A stretch of 64,000 nt of DNA from Pelagibius sp. CAU 1746 (GTDB taxonomy: Bacteria > Pseudomonadota > Alphaproteobacteria > Kiloniellales > Kiloniellaceae): NCBI RefSeq assembly GCF_039839785.1, contig NZ_JBDOQT010000001.1, positions 1,674,001 to 1,738,000 on the forward strand, written 5' to 3'. Below the pieces are notes generated by a model. It did not search any database. It saw only the letters and a list, made by a program, of their open reading frames with translations, and was not told the origin of the DNA. This document shows positions 51,084 to 59,612 of this stretch, piece after piece (position 1 is the first letter of the stretch; each line of letters starts with the position of its first letter). The position numbers and the translations under genes were made by a program.

Positions 51084-52643
51084 TTGATTATAGACCACAT
51101 CCTGGCGTCAGAATTAAGCGTGTGGCCGTCGAGATGGCGCGCCAGAGACCGACTCCTGAAGCGCCTTGCGGTCGGTTTGGCCGTGATCGTGGTTTTACTT
51201 GCCGTTTGTGTGCTTTTGGTTGGCTGGGGCCTCGACGTCGCGTCCGTGCGCCGCATCCTGCCGGGGCTCCCGGGTATGGCCGTCAGCACCGCTTTCGGGC
51301 TGATGGCCTGCGGCCTCTGCGTCATTCAGACGACGGCGTGGTCACGGACCTCCCAGCGTCCCGGCTGCCGCGTTTTGGCCCTGACGGCCCTTGGAGTCGC
51401 ACTGGCCAACCTGGTCCTGCTCGCGGCGCAGCCCGATCGCGGCATCGATCAGTTGGTCTTCGAATTCAGCGATGATCGTGCGGCGATCCATATGTCGCCG
51501 GCCACCTCCGTTTGCCTGGCTCTCAGCGCCGGCGCCTTGTTGATCCGCCGCCGCCGCGGTGTCTACCTCAACGGCGATCTCTTCGGCCTGCTCGTGGGGA
51601 TAGGCCTTTTCGTCACCTTGCTGGCGCTGACGGGGTACGCCTTCGACAGCCAAGCCCTCTTCGAGGTCCTGGCTTTTTCGTCGATGGCGCTGCACACCGC
51701 CGCTGCCTTCTTTCTGTTGTTTCTGGCTTTGCTATTGTCGCGCCCGACCTGGGGGTGGATGCGCATTCTCGTCGGTCCCGGCCCCGGCAGCGCGATGCTG
51801 CGGCGGACCCTGCCCTTCGCGGCCATCGGCCCCTTCGTGTTTTGCGGGCTTGCGCTCATCGCCGTCGAGGGCGGATTCATCAACGCCAACTTCCGGCTCA
51901 GCGTCATGGCCATCACGGCTGCCGGCAGCATCGTCGCCCTGCTGCTGTGGGCGGCATTGCGCGAGAACGCGGATGCCAGGGTCCTGCTGAAGTCCAACGA
52001 GGAACTGCGCCGCGCGCTTAGCGACCGCGATATCCTGCTGAAAGAAGTCTATCACCGCGTGAAGAACAATCTTCAGTTCATCGACGCCATGCTGGCGCTG
52101 GAGGCGGCAGGCGGCGGCACGGGTTCCGTGGAGGAGCGGCTTGCCGGAATTCGCGCCCGTGTCCATGCGCTCAGCCTCGTCCACCAGCACCTCATCGGCT
52201 CGCGGGACCTGGCGACGGTAGACCTGCGCAGTTTTCTGGAGGATCTGTGCCGCCATCAGGCACGGGGCGCCGGGCTGGACTCGCGGGGCCTGCGTATCGA
52301 AACGGATATCGCTTCCGTGCCGCTGCATCTGGAATGCGCGGTTCCCATCGGCCTGATGGTCGTCGAGTTGGTGTCCAACGCGGCCAAGCACGCCTTTCCG
52401 GACGGACGGGCCGGCGTGATCTCCGTCGCCGCGCACCCCCAGGAGAAGGATGTCCTTCGCCTTTCGGTCGGCGACAACGGCGTCGGCCGTCCCGAGGCGA
52501 GTCGGGTGCGGGGTGCGGGCGGACGCGAAAGCGTCGGCGACATGATCGTGCGCTCACTGGTCGCCCAACTGGATGCGGAACTCGAAACCACCGGCGCCGA
52601 CGGCCATGAAGTGGTCATGACGATTCCCCTGGCAAGGACTTGA
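51084..52643 (+). CDS. Membrane sensor histidine kinase (HisKA_2/HWE type)
   Basis: A 519-residue kinase. The N-terminal half has about eight membrane helices (from about residue 27 to 300), without a large periplasmic domain. LLKEVYHRVKNNLQ contains the phospho-His (about residue 323) in a HisKA_2 dimerisation helix. The catalytic domain has ELVSNAAKHAFP, GDNGVG and a final EVVMTIPLA. The start is uncertain: TTG 51084 gives the full length, GTG 51120 is an alternative; neither has a strong site. The response regulator gene starts eight bases after its stop. Confidence 0.86.
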   Translation: MIIDHILASELSVWPSRWRARDRLLKRLAVGLAVIVVLLAVCVLLVGWGLDVASVRRILPGLPGMAVSTAFGLMACGLCVIQTTAWSRTSQRPGCRVLALTALGVALANLVLLAAQPDRGIDQLVFEFSDDRAAIHMSPATSVCLALSAGALLIRRRRGVYLNGDLFGLLVGIGLFVTLLALTGYAFDSQALFEVLAFSSMALHTAAAFFLLFLALLLSRPTWGWMRILVGPGPGSAMLRRTLPFAAIGPFVFCGLALIAVEGGFINANFRLSVMAITAAGSIVALLLWAALRENADARVLLKSNEELRRALSDRDILLKEVYHRVKNNLQFIDAMLALEAAGGGTGSVEERLAGIRARVHALSLVHQHLIGSRDLATVDLRSFLEDLCRHQARGAGLDSRGLRIETDIASVPLHLECAVPIGLMVVELVSNAAKHAFPDGRAGVISVAAHPQEKDVLRLSVGDNGVGRPEASRVRGAGGRESVGDMIVRSLVAQLDAELETTGADGHEVVMTIPLART

Positions 52644-52651
52644 GAGACACC

Positions 52652-53068
52652 ATGGAAGCTGCGCCCAAGATCCTTATCGTCGAGGACGAACGGATGATCG
52701 CCGAGTATTTCAAGATCCTCGTCGAGGCCATGGGCTATGGCGTTTGCGGGATCGCCAAGTCGGCGGACGAGGCCGTCCGTTTGGCGCGGGAGGAGGACCC
52801 GGCGTTGATCTTCATGGACGTGCGCCTGGCGGGCGTGCGGGATGGGGTCGACGCCGCCAACGAAATCTACCGGCACAAGGCGGTGCCGACGGTTTACGTG
52901 ACCGGCTCCAACGAGCAGGAAACCATCGACCGCATCAAGGCCGATCATCCCTCGGATATCTTGATCAAGCCGGTGCTGGCCGAGCAGATCGAGGATGCCC
53001 TGAGCCGCTTCTGCCCGCGCCACGGCGGGCCGGGCGGGCCTTCCGTTAGCGGCGAATCAGCCGGGTGA
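52652..53068 (+). CDS. Single-domain response regulator
   Basis: A 138-residue receiver without output domain. ILIVEDERMIAEYF holds the acidic pair (residues 8-11), FMDVRLAG the phospho-Asp (about 55), VTGSN the switch Thr, and LIKPV the Lys-Pro. It is the likely partner of the HisKA_2 kinase just upstream. ATG 52652 has GAGAG nearby; an in-frame TTG at 52640 overlapping the kinase is possible. The last 23 bases overlap purK on the other strand. Without an output domain it probably works by phosphotransfer or by binding a target protein. Confidence 0.88.
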   Translation: MEAAPKILIVEDERMIAEYFKILVEAMGYGVCGIAKSADEAVRLAREEDPALIFMDVRLAGVRDGVDAANEIYRHKAVPTVYVTGSNEQETIDRIKADHPSDILIKPVLAEQIEDALSRFCPRHGGPGGPSVSGESAG

Positions 53069-54182
53069 CGTGCCCCATCTTGCGTCCGGGGCGGGCTGAG
53101 GCCTTGCCATAGAGGTGCAGCTTGTTGCCGGGATCGCCGAGGATCTTCTTCCAGTCGTCGGCCTCGTCGCCCAGCAGGTTCTTCATCACCGCGTCGCAGA
53201 GGCGTTCGGTCGAGCCCAGGGGCAGCCCGGCGACGGCGCGCACGAACTGCTCGAACTGCGAGGTGACGCAGGCGTCGATGGTCCAGTGACCCGAGTTGTG
53301 CGGGCGTGGCGCCATCTCGTTGACCAGCACCTTGTTGTCGTGGGTGACGAACATCTCCACCGCCAGCAGGCCGACCAGATCCATTTCCTGAGCCAGGTGA
53401 CGGGCGATGGCCTCGGCGCGGTCGGAGACCTCTTCCGCCAGGTTGGCCGGCGCGATGGTCTCGTCCAGGATGTGGTTCTTGTGGCGGTTCTCCACCGGCA
53501 CATAGGTGCGCGTCGTGCCGTCGGCGCCGCGCGCGACGATAACCGATATCTCCATGCGGAACTCGACGACGGCCTCGACGATGCCGATGGCCCTTTGTGA
53601 AGATGAGGGGGCGGCGTGGCCGCGCATGGCGTTCCAGGCCTCTTCCAGGTCGCTGTCCGCGGCGATGCGCACCTGACCCTTGCCGTCGTAACCCAGCTCG
53701 GCGCTCTTCAGGATGCAAGGGGTGCCGATCTCCTCGACCGCCTGCCGCAGGCTGTCCAGGTCCTCGGCCGGGCGGTAGTCGGCGGTCGGAACGGAGGCGG
53801 CCCGGCAGAATTCCTTCTCGCGCAGCCGGTGCTGGCAGATCGACAGCACCTGGGCGCTGGGCCGCAGCGGCACCAGCTTTTCCAGCACCTTCACCGTGGT
53901 CAGCGGAATGTTCTCGAACTCGAAGGTCACCACGTCGACCGCCGCGGCGAAGCCGGCGAGCGCCGCTTCGTCGTCATAGGCCGCCACCGTCGCCGCGTCG
54001 CAGACCTGGTTGGCGGGGGCATCGGCCTCGGGGCCGTAGGCGTGGCAGCGGTAGCCCAGGCGCGCGGCGGCCAGCGCCGCCATGCGGCCGAGCTGGCCGT
54101 TGCCGAGAATGCCGATGGTGGCCCCCGGAGCGAGAGGCTGGGCCAGGGGGGCGCTCAGATCGTGCGTGGGGTGTTCGGGCAA
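53046..54182 (-). CDS. purK: N5-carboxyaminoimidazole ribonucleotide synthase
   Basis: ATP-grasp enzyme of purine synthesis, making N5-CAIR from AIR, ATP and bicarbonate. The 378 residues include the N-terminal GILGNGQLGRMAALAAARLGY (24-44, split), the ATP-grasp core CILKSAELGYDGKGQ and VEFRMEISVIVARG, and VNEMAPRPHNSGHWTIDACVTSQF (about 284-307, split), all PurK hallmarks. It follows purE by 16 bp. Its 3' end overlaps the response-regulator gene by 23 bp. Confidence 0.95.
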   Translation of the reverse strand: MPEHPTHDLSAPLAQPLAPGATIGILGNGQLGRMAALAAARLGYRCHAYGPEADAPANQVCDAATVAAYDDEAALAGFAAAVDVVTFEFENIPLTTVKVLEKLVPLRPSAQVLSICQHRLREKEFCRAASVPTADYRPAEDLDSLRQAVEEIGTPCILKSAELGYDGKGQVRIAADSDLEEAWNAMRGHAAPSSSQRAIGIVEAVVEFRMEISVIVARGADGTTRTYVPVENRHKNHILDETIAPANLAEEVSDRAEAIARHLAQEMDLVGLLAVEMFVTHDNKVLVNEMAPRPHNSGHWTIDACVTSQFEQFVRAVAGLPLGSTERLCDAVMKNLLGDEADDWKKILGDPGNKLHLYGKASARPGRKMGHVTRLIRR

Positions 54183-54198
54183 GGTCTATGTCCCCCGG

Positions 54199-54696
54199 TC
54201 AGCCGTCGTCGGAGGGGCGTTCGGCCACGGCTTCGGTCTGCCGGGCCCGCCATTCGTCAAGCGCCGCGGCGATCTTGGGGTCGCCGAGCGCCAGCACGGC
54301 GGCGGCCAGCAGGGCCGCGTTGATCGCCCCGGCTTTGCCGATGGCCAGGGTGCCGACCGGCACGCCGCCCGGCATCTGCACGATGGAAAGCAGCGAATCC
54401 TGGCCCTTCAGCGATTTGCTCTCGATGGGCACGCCGAAGACCGGCAGCGGCGTCATGGCGGCGGTCATGCCGGGCAGGTGGGCGGCGCCCCCGGCCCCGG
54501 CGATGACCACCTTCAGGCCGCGCTCGCGCGCGCTGCCTGCGTAGTCGTAAAGCCGCTTGGGGGTGCGGTGGGCCGAGACGATGCGCGCCTCGTAGGCGAC
54601 ACCCAGCGTATCCAGAACCTCGGCGGCGTGCTTCATGGTCGGCCAGTCGGACTGGCTGCCCATGATGATGCCGACCTGGGGCGTTGCTTGCGCCAT
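54199..54696 (-). CDS. purE: N5-carboxyaminoimidazole ribonucleotide mutase
   Basis: Mutase moving the carboxyl of N5-CAIR to give CAIR, the next step after PurK. The 165 residues hold [12 protein letters not shown] (11-22) for phosphate binding, SAHRTPKRL with the catalytic His (about 45), and [11 protein letters not shown]. Octameric family. A purine-rich GGAAGG precedes the ATG. It heads the purEK operon. Confidence 0.96.
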   Translation of the reverse strand: MAQATPQVGIIMGSQSDWPTMKHAAEVLDTLGVAYEARIVSAHRTPKRLYDYAGSARERGLKVVIAGAGGAAHLPGMTAAMTPLPVFGVPIESKSLKGQDSLLSIVQMPGGVPVGTLAIGKAGAINAALLAAAVLALGDPKIAAALDEWRARQTEAVAERPSDDG

Positions 54697-54979
54697 CGTA
54701 CCTTCCGTTTTCTGCAGCCTTGGGGCGGTTCCCGAAAAAGGGGCGCATTATCCGGACTAGCCTCCCGGCGCGCAAGCAGGCAGCGCCGCGGCGGCAGAGC
54801 CCCCCTGGAGGGCGCGGAAAAGGGCGGAATTTCGGGCATCGGGATGTTTTCGTGGCGATCCCGGGTTCCGGCGCCGCAAGGAAGCGTTTACCCTCCCGCA
54901 CTAAGCTTCGTGCTAGATTCGGGGCGTCGCCGGGGTTTCGCCGGGCGGTGCGGCCGCTCGGCAAGCGACGGATGCCAGG

Positions 54980-55711
54980 ATGAAGGTAAGCAAGACAGGC
55001 GGGGCCACCCCAGTGACCGGCGGCAGCGCCGTCAGGGCGGAGACCGCCTATCGCAATGCGGCTCAGCCCCAGCCGGTGCCGCGCGCCGAAGACGTGGCGA
55101 CCGTCATGGGAATTCCCGAATCGGAGCTGACGCCGAAGGTCCGCAAGGCGCTGCAGCAGCTCATGGCGGAAGTCTATTCCCTGCGTCAGGAGGTGGAGGA
55201 GGCGCGCCAGCGGGCCGGCTATCTGGAGCAGCTGGCCGACCAGGATTCCCTGGCCCCGGTGCTGAACCGCCGGGCCTTCGTGCGCGAACTGGGCCGTATG
55301 GCCGCCTTCGAAGAACGCTACGGCGCGGCCGGCGCGGTGCTCTATTTCGACGTCAACGACCTGAAGGTCATCAACGACACCCACGGCCACGCCGCCGGGG
55401 ATGCGGTCCTGAAGCGGGTTTGCGAGGTGCTGCTGCGCGACACCCGCGCGTCCGACGTCGTCGGACGTCTGGGCGGCGACGAGTTCGGCGTCATCCTGGC
55501 CCAGTCGGGCCTCGACGCGGCCGCCGATAAGGCGGGGCTGCTGGCCGGAGCCATCGCCGCCGAGGAGGTGGTCTGGGAGGGCGCGCCGCTTCATGTCAGC
55601 GTTGCCTACGGTGTCCACGCGCTGAGCGGCGATCAGCAGGCCGACGATGCCCTCAAAGCGGCCGACCGGGCGATGTACGCCAATAAGCGCGGCGGCCGGG
55701 AGGAGTCCTGA
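54980..55711 (+). CDS. Diguanylate cyclase (GGDEF)
   Basis: A 243-residue soluble cyclic-di-GMP synthase. An N-terminal variable part and a coiled-coil (about 60-90, LMAEVYSLRQEVEEARQRAGYLEQL) lead to the GGDEF domain. RLGGDEFGVIL contains the active-site loop (about 161-165), and RASD five residues before it is an intact inhibitory I-site (RxxD), so product feedback is expected. YFDVNDLKVINDTHGHAAGD is the Mg/GTP helix region. No sensor domain is recognised; the coiled coil may mediate dimerisation. Confidence 0.92.
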   Translation: MKVSKTGGATPVTGGSAVRAETAYRNAAQPQPVPRAEDVATVMGIPESELTPKVRKALQQLMAEVYSLRQEVEEARQRAGYLEQLADQDSLAPVLNRRAFVRELGRMAAFEERYGAAGAVLYFDVNDLKVINDTHGHAAGDAVLKRVCEVLLRDTRASDVVGRLGGDEFGVILAQSGLDAAADKAGLLAGAIAAEEVVWEGAPLHVSVAYGVHALSGDQQADDALKAADRAMYANKRGGREES

Positions 55712-55765
55712 CGGACGCTGCGTCCAGGCGCAGGCGACATTGCCTCAGGCGATGATGTCGGGGCC

Positions 55766-55972
55766 TCAGGCGATGATGTCAGGCAGAAGCGCGTCTTCCA
55801 GCTTCAAAATCTGATCTTTCAGCGCCAGCTTGCGCTTCTTCAGGCGTTGCAGCTGAAGCTGGTCGAAGGGACGGGTTTCGATGAGATGGCTGATCACGTC
55901 GTCGAGGTCGCGGTGCTCCGACTTCAGCTCCGCCAGCTTGCGACGCATCTGCTCGAAATCTGGTTGATCCAT
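55766..55972 (-). CDS. DUF465 (YdcH-like) small protein
   Basis: A 68-residue helical hairpin protein. EHRDLDDVISHL followed by LQRLKKRKLALKDQILKLE (about residues 20-58) is the DUF465 pattern of two short helices with a conserved basic-K-L-KD stretch. Its function is unknown; it is near-ubiquitous in proteobacteria. A second, shorter member lies at 59164. Confidence 0.9.
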   Translation of the reverse strand: MDQPDFEQMRRKLAELKSEHRDLDDVISHLIETRPFDQLQLQRLKKRKLALKDQILKLEDALLPDIIA

Positions 55973-56178
55973 TGCGCTCAGGAACGGTTTTCAAGAGGCC
56001 CCAGTATACTCTTTTGGCGCCACGGGTGGGAGTCTTGCGGGGGGCGGCGGCCCGGGGGCGGGCCGATTTCCATTCCGCCGCCCGGCACTACGGTTCAATC
56101 TGCCTTAAAAGGACTCTAAAGTCTCCCGGACAGCGCTAATTTCGCGCCAAGGTGGGCGCGCAGAGACGAAGAGGGGTT

Positions 56179-57294
56179 ATGGCCCAAGTCAAATCCACAG
56201 GGCAGAAACGGATCGGGGTGCTCACCAGCGGCGGCGACTGCGCCGGCCTCAACGCGGTCTTGCGGGCGGTGGTCCTGCGGGCCGCCGGGCACTACGGCTG
56301 GCAGGTGGTCGGTATCCGCAACGGCACCGCCGGCCTGCTGGCGCGGCCGGTGGAGGCGGAGATGCTGGGGTTGAGCCCCGATCTGCTGGACGGCACGCTG
56401 CAGCGCCGCGGCGGCACCATCCTGGGCACCACCAACAAGGGCAATCCTTTCGACTACGAGATGCCGGACGGCAGCCGGGTCAATCGCGTGGCGGAGGTGA
56501 TCGAGGGCTACCGCCAGTTGGACCTGGATGCCCTGATCGGCATCGGCGGCGATGGCAGTCAGGCGATCCTGCGGCGCCTGGCCCAGGAAGCCGGCATCGG
56601 CCTGGTCACCGTGCCCAAGACCATCGACAACGACCTGGGGCATACCGAGATGTCCATCGGCTATTCCACCGCGGTGAAGGTGGCGACCGATGCCCTGGAC
56701 CAGTTGCAGCCGACGGCGGCCAGCCACTCGCGGGTGATGGTGCTGGAGGTCATGGGCCGCGACGCCGGCCACATCGCCATCGCCGCCGGTATCGCCGGGG
56801 GCGCCGACATCATCCTGATCCCGGAAATTCCCTATACGATGGCCGGGATCGCCGCCAAGATCGAGTCGATCCGCAAGCGCGGGCGCAACTTCGCGCTGGC
56901 AGTGGTGGCCGAGGCGGTGAGGACCGAGGAAGGCGAGCCGGTGAAGCAGAAGCAGGCGGCGGGCGCGGTGAACTACGGCGGCATCGGCCACTACCTCGCC
57001 GCGCGCATCGCCGAGGAGACCGGCGCGGAGACCAGGGTGACGGTGCTGGGCCACCTGCAGCGCGGGGGCATGCCCACCGACCGCGACCGGCTGATGGCCT
57101 CGATCTTTGGAGTGCGCGCGGTGGATCTCATCGCCGAAGGCAAGTTCGACCGCATGGTGGCCTGGAGCGGCCGCCAGGTGGTCGATATCCCCATCGCCGA
57201 AGCCATCGCCGGCTACAAGGCCGTCGACCTGGACGGGCCGCTGGTGCACACCGCACATGGTCTGGGCACCTATCTTGGGGAGTTTTCGCCATGA
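56179..57294 (+). CDS. 6-Phosphofructokinase, mixed-substrate (group III) type
   Basis: Phosphorylates fructose-6-phosphate; 371 residues. LTSGGDCAGLNAV (about 16-28) is the N-terminal loop, IGIGGDGSQAIL (about 122) the donor loop, PKTIDNDLGHT the catalytic Asp loop and GRDAGHIA the F6P site. GGDG is the ATP type, while the Lys in PKTIDND is the type seen with pyrophosphate enzymes; this combination defines the mixed group, so the phosphoryl donor (ATP or PPi) is open. ATG 56179 follows GAGGGG; an in-frame GTG/ATG at 56152 is less likely. The next gene overlaps its stop (ATGA). Confidence 0.92.
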   Translation: MAQVKSTGQKRIGVLTSGGDCAGLNAVLRAVVLRAAGHYGWQVVGIRNGTAGLLARPVEAEMLGLSPDLLDGTLQRRGGTILGTTNKGNPFDYEMPDGSRVNRVAEVIEGYRQLDLDALIGIGGDGSQAILRRLAQEAGIGLVTVPKTIDNDLGHTEMSIGYSTAVKVATDALDQLQPTAASHSRVMVLEVMGRDAGHIAIAAGIAGGADIILIPEIPYTMAGIAAKIESIRKRGRNFALAVVAEAVRTEEGEPVKQKQAAGAVNYGGIGHYLAARIAEETGAETRVTVLGHLQRGGMPTDRDRLMASIFGVRAVDLIAEGKFDRMVAWSGRQVVDIPIAEAIAGYKAVDLDGPLVHTAHGLGTYLGEFSP

Positions 57295-57851
57295 CGCAGA
57301 CGGAACCTGCCTCCGCGCCGGACAAGACGCCGTTCTGGCACTTCTCCGGCAGCGTCTACGGTCGGCCCGGTGTGGCCGAGGCCTGCCTCGACCTGCAGGA
57401 CCGCCACGGCCTGGACGTGAACCTGCTGCTGTTCTGCGCCTGGGCGGGCGCGCGCGGGCGGCGGCTCGACAACGCCGAGCTGGGCTTGCTGCGCTCGGCC
57501 TCGCGGCCCTGGCACGACGAGGTGGTGGCCCCGCTGCGCGCGGCGCGGCGCTGGCTGAAGCAGCAGGTCGCCGTGCCCGAGGATCTGGGCGAAGCCTTCC
57601 GCGAGGAGGTCAAGAGCCTGGAACTGCAGGCCGAGATGCTGGAGCAGTTGGTGCTGTACCAGGAACTGGAGGTGCCGGAAGGCGCGGGCGATGCCGAAGC
57701 CGTCGCCGCCAACCTGCGGCTCTATCTCACGCGTTTCAAGCCGCTGCCGACCGACGACGACCTGGCCGACCTGGCGGCCGTCCTGCACGGCGCCTGCCCG
57801 GAGGTGGCCCCGGTGCACGCCATCCGCTTGCTGGAGGAGCAAAGCGATTGA
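57291..57851 (+). CDS. TIGR02444 family protein
   Basis: A 186-residue soluble helical protein of the TIGR02444 family. FWHFSGSVYGRPGVAEACLDLQDRHGLDVNLLLFCAWAG (about 15-53) is its signature, followed by mixed helices with LAADL-like Leu/Glu heptads. Function unknown. It overlaps the phosphofructokinase stop by four bases, so the two are translated together and may be linked in role. Confidence 0.85.
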   Translation: MTQTEPASAPDKTPFWHFSGSVYGRPGVAEACLDLQDRHGLDVNLLLFCAWAGARGRRLDNAELGLLRSASRPWHDEVVAPLRAARRWLKQQVAVPEDLGEAFREEVKSLELQAEMLEQLVLYQELEVPEGAGDAEAVAANLRLYLTRFKPLPTDDDLADLAAVLHGACPEVAPVHAIRLLEEQSD

Positions 57852-57860
57852 GATGAAAGG

Positions 57861-58448
57861 ATGACTAGGGCTGCCAGTTATCTGTTGCTGGTGGCGGCCG
57901 TGCTGGCCGTGACCCTTGCCGCCGTCCATTTCTATCTGCAGGCCAATCCCGGCAACTACAACGTGGTCTTTTTCGTCGCGCTGCTGTTTTTCATTCCCGG
58001 GAGGATATCGAGCACTTTCCTGAAAGATCTCTATCTCAGCCGGCGGCAACTGAACTCTGAGCGCTATGCCGAGGCGATTGAGGCCGGTGAGCGGTTTCTG
58101 GCGACGGTCAAGTCGCAGCCCTGGCGCCGCAAGCTGATCTATCTCACTTGGTCGCTTTACACCTGGAATGTAGAAGCCATGGCACGCAACAACATCGGCG
58201 CGGCTTCGATGATGATGGGGAATTTCGAGAGGGCGCGGCAGGAGTTGCAGGCGGCCCTGGCGCTCGATGACGGCTATGCGCTGGCCTATGCAAATCTTGC
58301 GGCCATAGAAGCGGCTGTCGGGCAGCACCAGGAGAGCGAGCGCCTTGCGCAATTGGCGCGACGACATGGTTATTCGGGACGGCGAACGGAGAAATTGGTC
58401 GACAAGGTCGGCGCGTTCTATGCGGCCCTGCAGGGCGGTACCCGCTGA
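57861..58448 (+). CDS. Membrane-anchored TPR protein
   Basis: A 195-residue protein with two N-terminal membrane segments (about 5-25 and 34-53) and a cytoplasmic or periplasmic helical part. ARNNIGAASMMMGNFERARQELQAALALDDGYALAYANLAAIEA (split about 113-156) is a pair of TPR units. AAAGG lies before ATG 57861. It may be cotranscribed with the TIGR02444 gene (10-bp gap). Function unknown. Confidence 0.75.
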   Translation: MTRAASYLLLVAAVLAVTLAAVHFYLQANPGNYNVVFFVALLFFIPGRISSTFLKDLYLSRRQLNSERYAEAIEAGERFLATVKSQPWRRKLIYLTWSLYTWNVEAMARNNIGAASMMMGNFERARQELQAALALDDGYALAYANLAAIEAAVGQHQESERLAQLARRHGYSGRRTEKLVDKVGAFYAALQGGTR

Positions 58449-58463
58449 GGGCTTGAGACGTAT

Positions 58464-59060
58464 TCAGCCCCTGAGCGGGCGCACTTTGCCTGACTCCTCG
58501 CCCCAGCGCTTCACCTTGCCGGCCTCGAGCCCGAAGAGGTCGAGCACGCGGCCGACCGTGTGGTCGACCATCTCGTCGATCGACTCCGGCTTGGCATAGA
58601 AGCCGGGCACCGGCGGGGCGATGATCGCGCCCATTTCCGAGAGCGCCAGGAGGGAGCGCAAGTGGCCGCTGTGCAGCGGCGTCTCGCGCAGCATCAGCAC
58701 CAGGCGGCGGCGCTCCTTCAGCACCACGTCGGCGGCGCGGGTCAGCAGGTTGGAGGTGACGCCGGTGGCGATCTCCGACATGGAGCGAATCGAGCAGGGG
58801 GCGATGACCATGCCGAGGGTCTGGAAGGAGCCGCTGGAGATGGCCGCGCCCACGTCGCCCACCGGGTAGACCACGTCGGCCAGGGCCTTGACCTGGGCGA
58901 CCTTGAGGTCGGTTTCATAGGCCAGGGTGGTTTCCGCCGCCTTGGAGAGCACCAGGTGGCTCTCCACCGGCAAATCGCGCAGAATCTCAAGCATCCGCAC
59001 GCCGTAGCGCACGCCGCTCGCGCCCGTGATCCCAACGATCAAACGTTGATTTTGTGTCAC
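58464..59060 (-). CDS. ubiX: Flavin prenyltransferase UbiX
   Basis: Makes prenyl-FMN, the cofactor of the UbiD decarboxylase in ubiquinone synthesis. VGITGASGVRYGVRML (about 8-23) binds FMN, and APCSIRSMSEIATGVTSNLLTRAADVVLKERRRLVLMLRETPL (split about 87-129) holds the conserved Ser and Arg residues. I set the start at GTG 59060 (VTQNQRL), which gives the usual 198 residues; ATG 59084 would add eight. Neither has a strong site. Confidence 0.92.
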   Translation of the reverse strand: MTQNQRLIVGITGASGVRYGVRMLEILRDLPVESHLVLSKAAETTLAYETDLKVAQVKALADVVYPVGDVGAAISSGSFQTLGMVIAPCSIRSMSEIATGVTSNLLTRAADVVLKERRRLVLMLRETPLHSGHLRSLLALSEMGAIIAPPVPGFYAKPESIDEMVDHTVGRVLDLFGLEAGKVKRWGEESGKVRPLRG

Positions 59061-59163
59061 GATTTTAACCCGTCCCGGGCCCATTTTCGGGCGTCACTCA
59101 ATTGCAAAGAAATCGCTTGTAGGCTAGCATAGCAATGTACCAAAGGCTCATTGGAGGTTCCGA

Positions 59164-59334
59164 ATGCCAGCAGATGAGCGTATCGCGTCATTGCGGTCCA
59201 AGCACGCGGCCATCGAAAACGCAATTGACGAGGAAGAGCACCGGCCGCATCCCGATGATCTCCGCATCATTGAACTTAAACGCGAAAAGCTCCGCATCAA
59301 GGACGAAATAGCGGGGCATCTCGACCACGCCTAG
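59164..59334 (+). CDS. DUF465 (YdcH-like) 56-residue protein
   Basis: A very small gene, read directly from the sequence: MPADERIASLRSKHAAIENA at the N-terminus, then DEEEHRPHPDD and IIELKREKLRIKDEI near the C-terminus. The two short helices and the final basic stretch with K-L-x-x-KD place it in DUF465. GGAGG lies six bases before the ATG (59153-59157), ideal spacing. It is on the strand opposite ubiX, 104 bases away from the ubiX start. Function unknown. Confidence 0.85.
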   Translation: MPADERIASLRSKHAAIENAIDEEEHRPHPDDLRIIELKREKLRIKDEIAGHLDHA

Positions 59335-59612
59335 CAGAACTCCCGAGCAAAGCCGCCAGGCCGGAGGCCCAAACCGGAAACTGGGCCCGGGCGCTGATAT
59401 CGATCGGCAGCCAGGCAGGCGCTTGCCGGAAGGGATTTCCCTTCAGCAGTGACGCGACGGGTGGCCGCCGGCTAGACGGACCGGAAATACGTTATCGACA
59501 TCCTCATCCGCGTTCCTCGTACTCCCTTCGTGGAGGTTCCGGGGAACGCGGTTTCGTTTTGCGGTGTCCGGCCGGCTCGAAGGCGAGGCCGGGCGTGCGC
59601 CGTTTCGCTTTT
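59335..59612. other. Intergenic region without visible gene
   Basis: 278 bases between the small DUF465 gene and the end of the minus-strand glycosyltransferase. Minor inverted repeats are seen (GGAAGGGATTTCCCTTC near 59428, which contains a GGAA/TTCC stem). It probably contains transcription ends of both neighbours. Confidence 0.45.

Noticed and set aside
59536-59560. EcfG-type stress promoter (GGAAC and CGTT)
   Set aside because: GGAAC is present but no second element lies at the required distance.
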